Source of the DNA: an uncultured Lachnospiraceae bacterium
Lineage (GTDB): Bacteria > Bacillota > Clostridia > Lachnospirales > Lachnospiraceae
Direction: 5' to 3'
DNA length: 64,000 nt
NCBI GenBank assembly: GCA_910586585.1
Contig: CAJUKA010000009.1
Location: 1-64,000, forward strand
The notes below the pieces were generated by a model that did no database searches, was not told the DNA's origin, and worked only from the letters and a program-made list of their open reading frames with translations. Positions 43,983 through 53,423 of this stretch are shown here, piece by piece. The position numbers were made by a program, and so were the translations under genes. Position 1 is the first letter of the stretch; each line of letters opens with the position of its first letter.

Positions 43983-44696
43983 ATGAATACAACATTTCAA
44001 AAAAAGTATGGAATATCAGCGGCTGTTTTGAAATATATAGCAGTGGCAACGATGCTGGTGGATCATTTTGCATTGGCAGTTTACAGACAGACACAAGGTT
44101 ATAACCCTGCTGTTTATCATGCAATGAGAAAAATTGGCCGTATTGCATTCCCGATTTATTGCTTTTTGCTTGTGGAAGGATTTTTTCATACCAAAAATGT
44201 ATCAAAGTACATTAGAAACTGCTTTCTTTTTGCAGTGATTTCTGAGATTCCTTTTAATATGGCGGTTTTTGGGAAGGTGATATATCCAAATGGACAGAAT
44301 GTATATTTTACACTTACAATAGGATTATGTGCCCTAGTGATTCTGGATAGATTTCGATATCACTATAAAATAAACAATATTTTGCTGCAAATGATTGTGA
44401 TTGGTAGTTCTGCACTTCTTGGGGAGCTATTGGAGGTGGATTATCACTGGAAAGGTGTCTTATTTATTATCATGTTTTATTATATCAGAAATATGCAGAA
44501 ACCGATTCAAATGATTGTGGGAATTTGTGCGTTTGCGTATGAGGTTACAGCGCCTTTGGCATTGATTCCGATTCATTTATATAATGGTTTGCGCGGAAAA
44601 CAACGGAAATATTTATTTTATGCGATTTATCCGGTGCATTTATTGATATTTGGGCTGATCAGACTATATCTGAATGGAACTTTGTATCTGAATTAG
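43983..44696 (+). CDS. TraX-family membrane protein
   Basis: 237 residues with about seven to eight transmembrane segments. The start (VLKYIAVATMLVDHFALAV and RKIGRIAFPIYCFLLVEGFFHT) is typical of the TraX family, named after the F-plasmid pilin acetylase; chromosomal copies in Firmicutes are membrane acyltransferase-like proteins of unknown substrate. No conjugation genes are nearby, so plasmid transfer is not implied. AGGAGGG precedes ATG 43983. Confidence 0.85.
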   Translation: MNTTFQKKYGISAAVLKYIAVATMLVDHFALAVYRQTQGYNPAVYHAMRKIGRIAFPIYCFLLVEGFFHTKNVSKYIRNCFLFAVISEIPFNMAVFGKVIYPNGQNVYFTLTIGLCALVILDRFRYHYKINNILLQMIVIGSSALLGELLEVDYHWKGVLFIIMFYYIRNMQKPIQMIVGICAFAYEVTAPLALIPIHLYNGLRGKQRKYLFYAIYPVHLLIFGLIRLYLNGTLYLN

Positions 44697-44759
44697 TATT
44701 TTTGAGGTCAACCACGAAAAACTGAAGTGGAAAATGGCAAAACGAAAGGAAAGGAAGCA

Positions 44760-45488
44760 ATGTATACATATGAGATAAATGCAGGTTATAGTATCATGGA
44801 CGAAACACTTCATATGACAATACCTGCAATGCTGAACTGTTTTCAGGATGCTGCAATTTTTGAGGCTGAGAACAGTAAAATAACCGTTGAATATCTGTAT
44901 AACAGAAATATTGCATGGTTGTTAAATTCCTGGCAGATTGTGATAGACAGACGGCCAAGACTGAATGAGCGGATAAAAATAAGGACAGCACCCTATGATT
45001 TTAAAGGTTTTTTGGGATATCGGAATTTTACTATTACAGGTGAAGCGGGGGAGGTGTTTGTCAAAGCGTCATCTATCTGGACACTGATTGATACCAACAG
45101 GCTTTGTCCTTCCAAGCCGACACAAGAATTAATCGACGGATATGAACTGGGCAAAAAACTAGACATGGAATATGCACCACGAAAAATTGCACTTCTTGGC
45201 AGTGGAGAAGAACAAGGGTGCTTTACTGTCAGAAAATACCAGATTGATTCCAACCAGCACATGAACAATGTGGAATATGTAAAACTTGCGATGGAAACAT
45301 TGCCCCAACAGGCTGTGATAAAAGAGCTTCGGGCAGAGTATAAAAAAGCGGCTCATTTTGGCGATCAGGTGAAGGCAATTGTCATTGCAACAGATGATAA
45401 ACACCAGGTAGTGCTGAATGATACAGAAGATGAGACTTTTGCAATTGTAGAGTTCCGTTTTGCGGCTGGCAACAGTGCGCAATGGTGA
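44760..45488 (+). CDS. acyl-ACP thioesterase
   Basis: Bacterial FatA/FatB-like thioesterase of 242 residues built of two hot-dog folds; it releases free fatty acids from acyl-ACP. Seen: DETLHMTIPAMLNCFQDAA, NIAWLLNSWQIVIDRRPRL, and DSNQHMNNVEYVKLAMETL, the second-domain active-site block (Asn/His). ATG 44760 follows AAAGGAAAGG; the in-frame GTG at 44727 is less likely. Overlap with the recJ region is only apparent: the recJ start is 31 nt after this stop. Confidence 0.88.
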   Translation: MYTYEINAGYSIMDETLHMTIPAMLNCFQDAAIFEAENSKITVEYLYNRNIAWLLNSWQIVIDRRPRLNERIKIRTAPYDFKGFLGYRNFTITGEAGEVFVKASSIWTLIDTNRLCPSKPTQELIDGYELGKKLDMEYAPRKIALLGSGEEQGCFTVRKYQIDSNQHMNNVEYVKLAMETLPQQAVIKELRAEYKKAAHFGDQVKAIVIATDDKHQVVLNDTEDETFAIVEFRFAAGNSAQW

Positions 45489-45519
45489 CAATACCGTTTT
45501 TGAGAATAGGAGGATCTAT

Positions 45520-47301
45520 ATGAGTAAATGGATGGTAGCAGCAAAACGGGCGGATTTTGGCGCTATTTCTGAGAAATATGGGATAAGTCCTGTACTTGCA
45601 CGCATTATTAGGAATCGAGATGTGGTGGAGGACAGGGATATTGATAAGTTTTTAAATGGTACCAGAAAGGAATTATATGCGCCGAATCTTTTGAAAGATA
45701 TGGATAAGACAGTGAAGATTCTGCTTGAAAAAATAGATGCAGGGAAGCATATCCGTATTATAGGTGATTATGATATAGACGGGGTGTGCTCTACTTATAT
45801 TTTGTACAGAGGGCTTACAGAATGTGGGGCTTGTGTGGATACTGTCATTCCACACAGGGTACATGATGGGTATGGCTTAAATGACAATCTGATACAAGAT
45901 GCATTTGATGCAGGGACAGATACCATACTTACCTGTGATAATGGAATTGCTGCATACGATCAGATAACCTTTGCAAACTCGCTGGGAATGACAGTGATTG
46001 TGACAGATCATCATGAAGTCCCATATGAAGAAGAGGCGGGGGAGCGCAGGTACAGAGTGCCGCAGGCCGCAGCAGTGGTTGATCCAAAACAGGAAGATTG
46101 CGGATATCCGTTCCCTGAGATTTGCGGTGCAGTGGTTGCTTATAAACTAATACTAGCATTGATAGCAAGGAAACATCACAATGACTGGAATGAGATAATG
46201 GAATCCGATTTGGGACTTGAACTTTTGGAGTTTGCAGCGTTTGCAACGATTGGCGATGTAATGGAGCTAAGGGATGAAAACCGCCTCATTGTGAAAAGTG
46301 GTTTGGAGCTTATGAAGCATACACGAAACGTTGGTTTAAAGGCGCTGATGCAGGTTACAGGCATTGACGCGGCGCGTCTCAAGCCTTATACAATCGGTTT
46401 TGTACTCGGTCCATGTCTCAATGCAATGGGGAGGCTCGACGCTGCTGCGAATGCACTGGAACTTTTTAAGGCAGACAGTATCGAGAAAGCAGTACTGCTT
46501 GCAGGGGATTTGAAAGCTATGAATGACAGCCGCAAAGAACTTACGCAGAATGGCGTGGAAGAGGCTATGGAGCAAATAGAAAACAGTGAGCTTGGAAAAG
46601 ATAAGGTGTTGGTAGTATATCTTCCTGATGTGCATGAGAGCCTTGCCGGTATTATTGCTGGAAGAGTGCGGGAAAAATGCTGTAAACCAACGTTTGTTCT
46701 AACCAAAACAGAAGATGGCGTGAAAGGCTCCGGCCGTTCTATAGAAGCGTTTCATATGTATGATGAAATGACAAAATGCAAGGAACTTTTTACGAAGTAT
46801 GGCGGTCATAAATTGGCAGCAGGATTATCGCTTCCTGAGAAAAATGTAGCTGTTTTTCGGCGGATGCTAAATGAAAACTGCCATCTTACAGAGGAGGATT
46901 TTGAGGAGAAGGTGCTGATTGATGTGCCGATGCCTATGGATTATGTGACACTTGATTTTGTAGGTGAGTTAAATAAACTGGAACCGTTTGGAAACGGCAA
47001 TCCCAAACCGCAGTTTGCGCAAAAAAATGTGCATTTCATCAGTGGAAGAATACTTGGAGCGAATCAGAATGTGGGAAAATATGTAGTCAAGGATGAGACT
47101 GGCAGATCTTATGATATGATATATTTTGGGGATATAGAGGGATTGAATGTCTATATGGCGCGCAAATATGGACAGGAGGCAGTGAAAATGCTTTATGATA
47201 AAAATACAGATGACATTTTACTGTCGGTGATATATTATCCAGAAGTAAATGAATACCGAGGGAATGTATCATTGCAGATGGTGATGAAATACTATATGTA
47301 G
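45520..47301 (+). CDS. recJ: single-stranded-DNA-specific exonuclease RecJ
   Basis: 5'-3' single-strand exonuclease for recombination and mismatch repair. 593 residues. DHH phosphoesterase motifs: IIGDYDIDGVCSTYILYRGL, IPHRVHDGYGLN, TCDNGIAA and TDHHEVPYEEE (Mn ligands), then DHHA1 motif GSGRSIEAFHMYDEM...YGGHKLAAGLSL and a C-terminal OB domain. AGGAGGATCT precedes ATG 45520; the upstream extension from 45460 lies in the thioesterase gene. Confidence 0.95.
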   Translation: MSKWMVAAKRADFGAISEKYGISPVLARIIRNRDVVEDRDIDKFLNGTRKELYAPNLLKDMDKTVKILLEKIDAGKHIRIIGDYDIDGVCSTYILYRGLTECGACVDTVIPHRVHDGYGLNDNLIQDAFDAGTDTILTCDNGIAAYDQITFANSLGMTVIVTDHHEVPYEEEAGERRYRVPQAAAVVDPKQEDCGYPFPEICGAVVAYKLILALIARKHHNDWNEIMESDLGLELLEFAAFATIGDVMELRDENRLIVKSGLELMKHTRNVGLKALMQVTGIDAARLKPYTIGFVLGPCLNAMGRLDAAANALELFKADSIEKAVLLAGDLKAMNDSRKELTQNGVEEAMEQIENSELGKDKVLVVYLPDVHESLAGIIAGRVREKCCKPTFVLTKTEDGVKGSGRSIEAFHMYDEMTKCKELFTKYGGHKLAAGLSLPEKNVAVFRRMLNENCHLTEEDFEEKVLIDVPMPMDYVTLDFVGELNKLEPFGNGNPKPQFAQKNVHFISGRILGANQNVGKYVVKDETGRSYDMIYFGDIEGLNVYMARKYGQEAVKMLYDKNTDDILLSVIYYPEVNEYRGNVSLQMVMKYYM

Positions 47302-47396
47302 AGACAGATTAGAGTATGCTAATGCCTGAATGGTGCAAAGCAGGATTTATAGTTTGTTAAGAAACATTATCTTATTTTTATGATTTAAACACACTT

Positions 47397-47505
47397 CTGA
47401 CACATTTTATGAGTATAGTAATATACAGATAGTTGAAGCACTCACTATCTCCCCCCTCATAAGAAAATATACGATAAGAGTCAGGTGAAAGCCTGGCTCT
47501 TATTG
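47397..47505 (+). ncRNA. possible small RNA with C-rich single-stranded tract
   Basis: In the 316-bp gap between recJ and dgt: -35 CTGACA (47397-47402), 16-nt spacer, TAATAT (47419-47424); then AGATAGT/ACTATCT hairpin, an unpaired CTCCCCCCTC tract (about 47449-47458), and a terminator GATAAGAGTCAGG (47473-47485) / CCTGGCTCTTATT (47492-47504). A C-rich loop can pair with ribosome binding sites, a design known from several Firmicutes regulatory RNAs. No ORF seen. Could instead be the recJ 3' UTR. Confidence 0.4.
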
Positions 47506-47617
47506 TGCGTACTGAAAGTATAAAGAAATTTTCTGTAGATAAAAAGGAATTTTAAAATCTGTATGGAATATTAATATAAGAAGTATATCGGGTTTTAATG
47601 GAGAATAGGAGCGATAT
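47506..47617 (+). other. AT-rich gap before dgt
   Basis: Mostly A/T-rich with no ORF. It presumably carries the dgt promoter, but I could not pick a convincing one. Confidence 0.4.
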
Positions 47618-48622
47618 ATGACAATACGAGAAAATCTTGAAAGGCGGGAAAGTGAGTACTTAAGTCCCTATGCGACATTGAGTGCCAGGTCAAAGGGCAG
47701 AGACAAGGAGGAGGAGCAATGTGATATCAGACCGATATTCCAAAGAGACAGGGACAGAATTCTTCACTCAAAGTCATTCCGGCGCCTAAAGGATAAAACA
47801 CAGGTTTTTTTGTCTCCAGAGGGAGATCATTACCGAACAAGACTGACGCACACGCTTGAGGTATCACAGAATGCAAGAACGATAGCGAGAGCGCTGCAGC
47901 TTAATGAAGAGCTGGTGGAAGCGATAGCGCTTGGGCACGATCTTGGCCATACCCCATTTGGTCATGCTGGTGAGAGAGCACTAAATGAAATATGTCCATA
48001 TGGGTTCAAGCATAACGAGCAGAGTGTGCGTACTGTAGAAATTCTTGAAAAAGATGGAGAGGGCTTAAACCTTACATGGGAAGTAAGAGATGGCATGAGA
48101 AACCATCAGACCTCTAGTATGCCCGCGACGCTGGAAGGAAAAATTGTGCGATTCTCAGATAAAATCGCATATACATATCATGATATGGATGATGCAATCC
48201 GTGCAGGCATTTTAAAGGAGAAAGATATTCCTAGAGAAATTGGCGAGGTTATCGGCTACACACCCAGAGAGCGGCTTAACAATTTTATTCATGATATTGT
48301 GACAAACAGCAAAGGGACAGACGATGTACGAATGTCTGATGATGTAGAGTTTGCTATGCGTGATTTGCGGCACTTTATGTATGATAAGGTATATAGCAAC
48401 TCTGTGGCAAAGTGTGAGGAGAACAAGGCAGTTGCACTTATCAAAACATTGTATGAGTACTATATGCATCATACAGATGAACTTCCCAGTTTTTTTGTGG
48501 AATTAGGGTTTCGCGGGGAACCGAGGGAAAAGGTTGTGTGTGACTATATTAGTTCTATGACAGACCGGTTTGCCATTGCTTTGTATGATGAGTTGTATGT
48601 GCCAAAGTTCTGGATGGGATAA
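47618..48622 (+). CDS. dgt: dGTP triphosphohydrolase-like HD protein
   Basis: 334 residues with an HD phosphohydrolase core: HSKSFRRLKDKTQVF, RTRLTHTLEVSQ (His), ALGHDLGHTPFGHAGERALNE (HD pair) and RFSDKIAYTYHDMDDA (Asp). Members cleave dNTPs to deoxynucleosides and triphosphate; substrate preference (dGTP or broader) is not readable from sequence. It precedes dnaG-rpoD as in many Clostridia. AGGAGCGAT before ATG 47618. Confidence 0.92.
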   Translation: MTIRENLERRESEYLSPYATLSARSKGRDKEEEQCDIRPIFQRDRDRILHSKSFRRLKDKTQVFLSPEGDHYRTRLTHTLEVSQNARTIARALQLNEELVEAIALGHDLGHTPFGHAGERALNEICPYGFKHNEQSVRTVEILEKDGEGLNLTWEVRDGMRNHQTSSMPATLEGKIVRFSDKIAYTYHDMDDAIRAGILKEKDIPREIGEVIGYTPRERLNNFIHDIVTNSKGTDDVRMSDDVEFAMRDLRHFMYDKVYSNSVAKCEENKAVALIKTLYEYYMHHTDELPSFFVELGFRGEPREKVVCDYISSMTDRFAIALYDELYVPKFWMG

Positions 48623-48681
48623 AAATAAGAGCATATGTTCTTCTGATATGATTTTGGTAGGAATGGGAGAGTTAGATAGGA

Positions 48682-50472
48682 ATGTATTATCCAGAGGAAC
48701 TGATAGAGGAAGTAAGGCAGAGAAATGATATTGTCGATGTGATATCTGGTTATGTGGGGTTACAAAAAAAAGGCAGCAATTATATGTGCTGCTGCCCTTT
48801 TCATGGCGAGAAAACACCATCGTTTTCCGTGAACCGGGCAAGGCAGATATACAAATGCTTTGGCTGTGGCGAGGGCGGAAATGTATTGACATTTGTCATG
48901 AAGTATGAAAACTGCACGTTCCTGGAAGCAATGAAAATACTTGCGCAGAAAGCCGGGGTTGTACTTCCGGAGGCAGAGTATTCTGAGGAGGCAAAAAAAC
49001 GGGAAAGCAGACGGCAAAGACTTTTAGCAGTCAATAAAGAAGCGGCAAAGTTTTATTTTTATCAGCTTCGATCTGACAGAGGAATCAAGGCAAAAGAATA
49101 TTTGGACAAGCGCAGTCTTTCCGATGAGACGACGAAAAATTTTGGACTTGGCTTTGCGCCTGTCAGAGGTGGGGAGCTGTTGGTTTATCTCCACCAAAAG
49201 GGATTTACAGATGATTTGATTCGTGATGCAGGGCTTGCAAAAACAGATGAAAAAAAAGGGACAACCACTCATTTTTGGAATAGAGTTATGTTTCCCATAC
49301 AGGATATTAATCATAGGGTGATTGGGTTTGGCGGTCGTATTATGGGAGATGCAGACAGTGGACCCAAATATTTGAATTCACCTGAGACAGAGATTTTTGA
49401 TAAGAGCAGAAATTTGTATGGCATGAATTATGCCCGAAGTGCAAGATCGGGAAACATCATACTATGCGAAGGGTATATGGATGTCATCAGTATGCATCAG
49501 GCTGGTTTTACGCAGGCAGTGGCGTCTCTAGGAACCGCTTTTACATCTGGACAGGCTGGCGTCATTAAGAAATATACAAAAGACGTTTTTCTGGCATATG
49601 ACAGTGACAATGCAGGCGTCAAGGCCGCGCTTCGTGCAATACGGATATTACGCGATGCCAGGATGTCGGCCAGGATAATCAGCATGGAACCGTATAAAGA
49701 TCCAGACGAATTTATTAAAAATTTGGGACAAGCTGCATTTCAGGAACGTATAGACAATGCGGAAAATTCATTTATGTTCGAAATACGTATGCTTGAGAGG
49801 GAGTTTGACTTAAGCGATCCCGAAGGAAAGACAAATTTTCATAATCAAGTGGCAAGAAAGCTTTGTGAGTTCAGTGAAGATGTGGAACGTGAGAATTATA
49901 TAGAGGCGGTGGCAGACAAATATTATATAGGATTTGAAAAATTAAGAAAATTGGTTGTGACAATGGCGGCACAAACAGGGGGATATGCAGTGCCGTTATC
50001 TGAACAGCCAAAATCAGGGATACAGCGCAAAAGAAAAAATACTTCTGAGGAAAATGCAAAAAAATCGCAGCGGCTTTTGCTTACATGGATAACAGATTAT
50101 CCGCAGCTTTACAACAAAATAAAGCCGTATCTTTCACCAGAAGATTTTACAGAGGAACTTTATAGGAAAGTTGCAAAACGTATGTTTGATGACATTGAAA
50201 ACGATCAGTTCAATCCAGCAGGAATTATCAATATGTTTGCAGATGAGAAAGAACAGAGTGAGGCAGCCTCGCTTTTTACAACGAATTTGCCAGATTTAGA
50301 CAGCGATCAGGAGAAGGAGAAAGCTTTTCATGATATTCTTGTGAATGTGAAAAAAAACAGCTACGAATACTATTCGGCAAGGTCTGGAATGGATTTGTCA
50401 GCGCTCAGCAGAATGATTGAGGGCAAAAAAGCACTGGAAGAACTTAGCAAAACGCATATTTCTTTAAATTAA
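48682..50472 (+). CDS. dnaG: DNA primase
   Basis: Makes RNA primers for replication. 596 residues: CHC2 zinc finger at the N-terminus (YMCCCPFHGEKTPSFSV...YKCFGCGEGG), then the core with FGGRIMGDADSGPKYLNSPET and TOPRIM motif ILCEGYMDVISMHQAG and AYDSDNAGVKAA (metal Asp), then the C-terminal helicase-binding region. Forms the macromolecular-synthesis operon with rpoD, 35 bp downstream. Confidence 0.97.
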   Translation: MYYPEELIEEVRQRNDIVDVISGYVGLQKKGSNYMCCCPFHGEKTPSFSVNRARQIYKCFGCGEGGNVLTFVMKYENCTFLEAMKILAQKAGVVLPEAEYSEEAKKRESRRQRLLAVNKEAAKFYFYQLRSDRGIKAKEYLDKRSLSDETTKNFGLGFAPVRGGELLVYLHQKGFTDDLIRDAGLAKTDEKKGTTTHFWNRVMFPIQDINHRVIGFGGRIMGDADSGPKYLNSPETEIFDKSRNLYGMNYARSARSGNIILCEGYMDVISMHQAGFTQAVASLGTAFTSGQAGVIKKYTKDVFLAYDSDNAGVKAALRAIRILRDARMSARIISMEPYKDPDEFIKNLGQAAFQERIDNAENSFMFEIRMLEREFDLSDPEGKTNFHNQVARKLCEFSEDVERENYIEAVADKYYIGFEKLRKLVVTMAAQTGGYAVPLSEQPKSGIQRKRKNTSEENAKKSQRLLLTWITDYPQLYNKIKPYLSPEDFTEELYRKVAKRMFDDIENDQFNPAGIINMFADEKEQSEAASLFTTNLPDLDSDQEKEKAFHDILVNVKKNSYEYYSARSGMDLSALSRMIEGKKALEELSKTHISLN

Positions 50473-50507
50473 GGATAAAAATAATATGGTATGGAGGATG
50501 GACCAGA

Positions 50508-51629
50508 ATGGATGAAAACACGCAAGCAAAATTTGATGCGAAATTAAAAGAGCTATTGTCAATGGCCAAGAAAAAGAAAAATGTGCTGGAATACCAGGAA
50601 ATCAGCGACTTTTTCAAGGACATGACACTTGAGGAGGAACAGTTTGAAAGAATCCTTGAGACACTCGAACAGAATAATGTAGATGTACTTCGTATCACAG
50701 ATGACGATGATGATATTCCCGATGATGATTTGATTCTGGTAGACGATGAAGATGTGGATATGGACATGGAAAATTTAGACCTGTCCGTACCAGATGGAGT
50801 GGGAATAGAAGACCCTGTCAGAATGTACTTGAAAGAAATCGGTAAAGTGCCTCTTTTGAGCGCTGATGAAGAAATAGAACTTGCCAAGAAGATGGAGCTT
50901 GGGGATGAGGATTCCAAGAAGAGACTGGCAGAAGCCAATCTTCGTCTGGTAGTCAGCATTGCAAAAAGATATGTCGGACGCGGTATGCTGTTTCTTGATT
51001 TGATACAGGAAGGCAATCTCGGACTGATCAAGGCTGTTGAAAAATTTGACTATAGAAAAGGCTACAAGTTTTCTACGTATGCAACATGGTGGATTCGTCA
51101 GGCAATTACAAGAGCGATCGCAGATCAGGCAAGAACAATTCGAATCCCAGTGCATATGGTTGAAACGATAAACAAACTAATCCGTGTGAGCAGACAGCTG
51201 CTTCAGGAGCTTGGACGGGAACCAACACCAGAAGAAATTGCCAAGGAAATGAATATGCCTGAAGAGCGTGTGCGTGAAATTCTCAAGATTTCTCAGGAAC
51301 CGGTATCTTTGGAAACGCCGATAGGTGAGGAAGAAGACAGTCATCTTGGAGATTTCATTCAGGATGATAATGTCCCAGTGCCTGCAGATGCGGCTGCATT
51401 TACCTTGCTGAAGGAGCAGCTGGTAGAGGTGCTCGATACCCTTACAGAACGAGAACAAAAGGTGCTAAGGCTTCGTTTTGGTCTTGATGATGGAAGGGCA
51501 CGCACACTTGAGGAAGTTGGCAAGGAGTTCAATGTTACCAGGGAGCGTATCAGGCAGATCGAAGCAAAAGCACTCAGAAAGCTCCGTCATCCTTCAAGAA
51601 GCCGCAAGCTTAAGGATTATTTGGATTAG
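50508..51629 (+). CDS. rpoD: primary sigma factor RpoD (sigma-A)
   Basis: 373 residues, Firmicutes-type short sigma-70. Acidic region 1.1 (LRITDDDDDIPDDDLILVDDEDVD), region 1.2 (DPVRMYLKEIGKVPLLSADEE), region 2 (YKFSTYATWWIRQAITRAIADQARTIRIP), region 3, and region 4 helix-turn-helix (TLEEVGKEFNVTRERIRQIEAKALRKLRHPSRSRKL). TATGGAGG before ATG 50508. This factor should read the TTGACA/TATAAT promoters noted throughout. Confidence 0.98.
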   Translation: MDENTQAKFDAKLKELLSMAKKKKNVLEYQEISDFFKDMTLEEEQFERILETLEQNNVDVLRITDDDDDIPDDDLILVDDEDVDMDMENLDLSVPDGVGIEDPVRMYLKEIGKVPLLSADEEIELAKKMELGDEDSKKRLAEANLRLVVSIAKRYVGRGMLFLDLIQEGNLGLIKAVEKFDYRKGYKFSTYATWWIRQAITRAIADQARTIRIPVHMVETINKLIRVSRQLLQELGREPTPEEIAKEMNMPEERVREILKISQEPVSLETPIGEEEDSHLGDFIQDDNVPVPADAAAFTLLKEQLVEVLDTLTEREQKVLRLRFGLDDGRARTLEEVGKEFNVTRERIRQIEAKALRKLRHPSRSRKLKDYLD

Positions 51630-51639
51630 GAGAATATGC

Positions 51640-52464
51640 ATGCTGTTATCAGATAGAATGAGGGCTGTCGTAGGGCTGGTACAGCCCTGCAAAAGTATAG
51701 CAGATATTGGCTGTGACCATGGGTATGTGTCTATGGAGCTTGTCAGAAGCAACATATGCCGGCATGTCATAGCAATGGATATCAACAAAGGGCCGTTAGA
51801 GCGGGCAAAACAGAATATAGCTGACTACGAAATGCAGGAATATATTCAACTACGCCTGTCTGACGGCACCTGTGCGCTGCAACAGGGCGAATCAGAAGGA
51901 ATAATCTGTGCTGGTATGGGCGGAAAACTGGTAATATCAATCCTTGAGCAGGGAAAAGAATTGATCAGAGAAATGAGCCAGGTTATCCTGCAGCCACAGT
52001 CTGAACTAAATGAAGTGAGAAGCTATCTGAGAGAGCATGGGTTTTTGATAGACAAAGAGGATATTGTGTATGAGGACGGAAAATATTATCCTATGATACG
52101 TGCGCTGCCTGGCGCTTTTGGAAGGCACGAAAGACAGCTAGGCGGGAACCTGGAACAGAAATGCAGAAAAAGTGGTTTTTATGTAAATGGAATTCCGGCT
52201 TATAGACAGCCGTTTGCGGTTTCTGAAACATCAAAGAGTGAAGTGGAGCGCCGAACCAGAGTCCAGGATACATACGGCCCATGCCTTTTGGAAATGGCCC
52301 ATCCAATATTAAGGCAATATTTGTTAAATCAGAAGAAAACCCTTGGCGGCATCAGAGAAAGTCTATTGCGTCAAGGGCACACAACACAAAGGCAACAGCA
52401 GCGATTGGAAGAACTTGAGGTAAAACTCAGCGATATTGTATTTTGTCTATATCATTACTTTTAA
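51640..52464 (+). CDS. trmK: tRNA (adenine(22)-N1)-methyltransferase
   Basis: SAM methyltransferase (YqfN) for m1A22 of tRNA, common in Gram-positives. Motif I IADIGCDHGYVSMEL and GIICAGMGGKLVISILEQG with LQPQSELNEVRSYLREHGF are the family pattern. From ATG 51640, 10 nt after the rpoD stop with AGGAGA, 274 residues, slightly longer than usual because of a C-terminal helical segment. The in-frame extension upstream lies within rpoD and is rejected. Paired with the Nif3 gene as in Bacillus (yqfN-yqfO). Confidence 0.92.
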   Translation: MLLSDRMRAVVGLVQPCKSIADIGCDHGYVSMELVRSNICRHVIAMDINKGPLERAKQNIADYEMQEYIQLRLSDGTCALQQGESEGIICAGMGGKLVISILEQGKELIREMSQVILQPQSELNEVRSYLREHGFLIDKEDIVYEDGKYYPMIRALPGAFGRHERQLGGNLEQKCRKSGFYVNGIPAYRQPFAVSETSKSEVERRTRVQDTYGPCLLEMAHPILRQYLLNQKKTLGGIRESLLRQGHTTQRQQQRLEELEVKLSDIVFCLYHYF

Positions 52465-52595
52465 ACGGGACTTTTATAGCAGCAGGAAGAAATAAAAATA
52501 GAAAGTTTTGCACACAGATTAGTTCCTATAGTATCCATGCAGAATGTAATTATAACAGGAATGGTACTGTAGGTGTGAAAGGCGTGATTATCAGA

Positions 52596-53378
52596 ATGAA
52601 ATGTTACGAAATAATCGAGAAGCTAGAATCTCTTTCCCCAACAGCTTTCGCTGAGGAATGGGATAATATTGGTTTGCTGGCAGGCAGACGTGATAAGGAA
52701 GTGGAGACCGTTTATATTGCGCTCGATGCCACAGAGGATGTGATAGAGGAGGCTGTAAACCTTGGTGCAGATTTGCTGCTTACACACCATCCGCTTATTT
52801 TTAAGAAGCTTGACAGAATTAATACGGACGATTTTATAGGACGGCGTGTTTATCAGCTTATTAGAAATGATATTTGTTATTATGCAATGCATACAAATTT
52901 TGATGTGATGGGAATGGCAGATGCAGCGGCAGATGAGCTTTCGATTTGTGAGCGGGAAGTATTGTGTGTTACATATGAAGATGATATCTCTAAGGAAGGC
53001 TGCGGCAGAGTAGGAAAGCTTCCGAAACGTATGAGCGTGGCAGATCTTGCAGCGTTTGTAAAAGCAAGGTTCCATGTACCAAATGTCAGAGTTTTTGGCG
53101 ATATGGGAGATATTGTTGAAGTGGCAGCAGTGATGCCTGGCTCAGGCGGCAGTTACATAAAGAATGCAGTCAATGCAGGTGCAGATGTCATGATAACGGG
53201 GGATATTGATCACCATGAGGGGATTGATGCAGTTGCACAGGGACTTACCATAATTGATGCAGGCCATTACGGGATAGAAAAAATATTTATTTCTTATATG
53301 GAAGATTTTATGAAAAGGGAGCTGCCTGAACTTTGTATATACAAAACAGAGATAAAAGAGCCTTTTGCAGTGATTTAA
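52596..53378 (+). CDS. Nif3/YqfO family dinuclear metal protein
   Basis: 260 residues. GTP cyclohydrolase-like NIF3 family of hexameric toroids with a dinuclear metal site. Metal-binding blocks are visible: LLTHHPLIFKKLDRI, YAMHTNFDVM and ITGDIDHHEGIDA/DAGHYGIEKIF. The ~100-residue PII-like insert of Bacillus YqfO is absent. Biochemical role remains unsettled. ATG 52596 follows AAAGGCGTGAT; the frame upstream overlaps trmK. Confidence 0.92.
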   Translation: MKCYEIIEKLESLSPTAFAEEWDNIGLLAGRRDKEVETVYIALDATEDVIEEAVNLGADLLLTHHPLIFKKLDRINTDDFIGRRVYQLIRNDICYYAMHTNFDVMGMADAAADELSICEREVLCVTYEDDISKEGCGRVGKLPKRMSVADLAAFVKARFHVPNVRVFGDMGDIVEVAAVMPGSGGSYIKNAVNAGADVMITGDIDHHEGIDAVAQGLTIIDAGHYGIEKIFISYMEDFMKRELPELCIYKTEIKEPFAVI

Positions 53379-53423
53379 AAGCATATAATAATCTGAAGAC
53401 AGATAAGAAAGGGGCACTGGGAA

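Noticed and set aside
43983..44696. Conjugative element suggested by the TraX-like gene
   Set aside because: No relaxase, type IV secretion or integrase genes around; chromosomal TraX-family proteins are common in Firmicutes.
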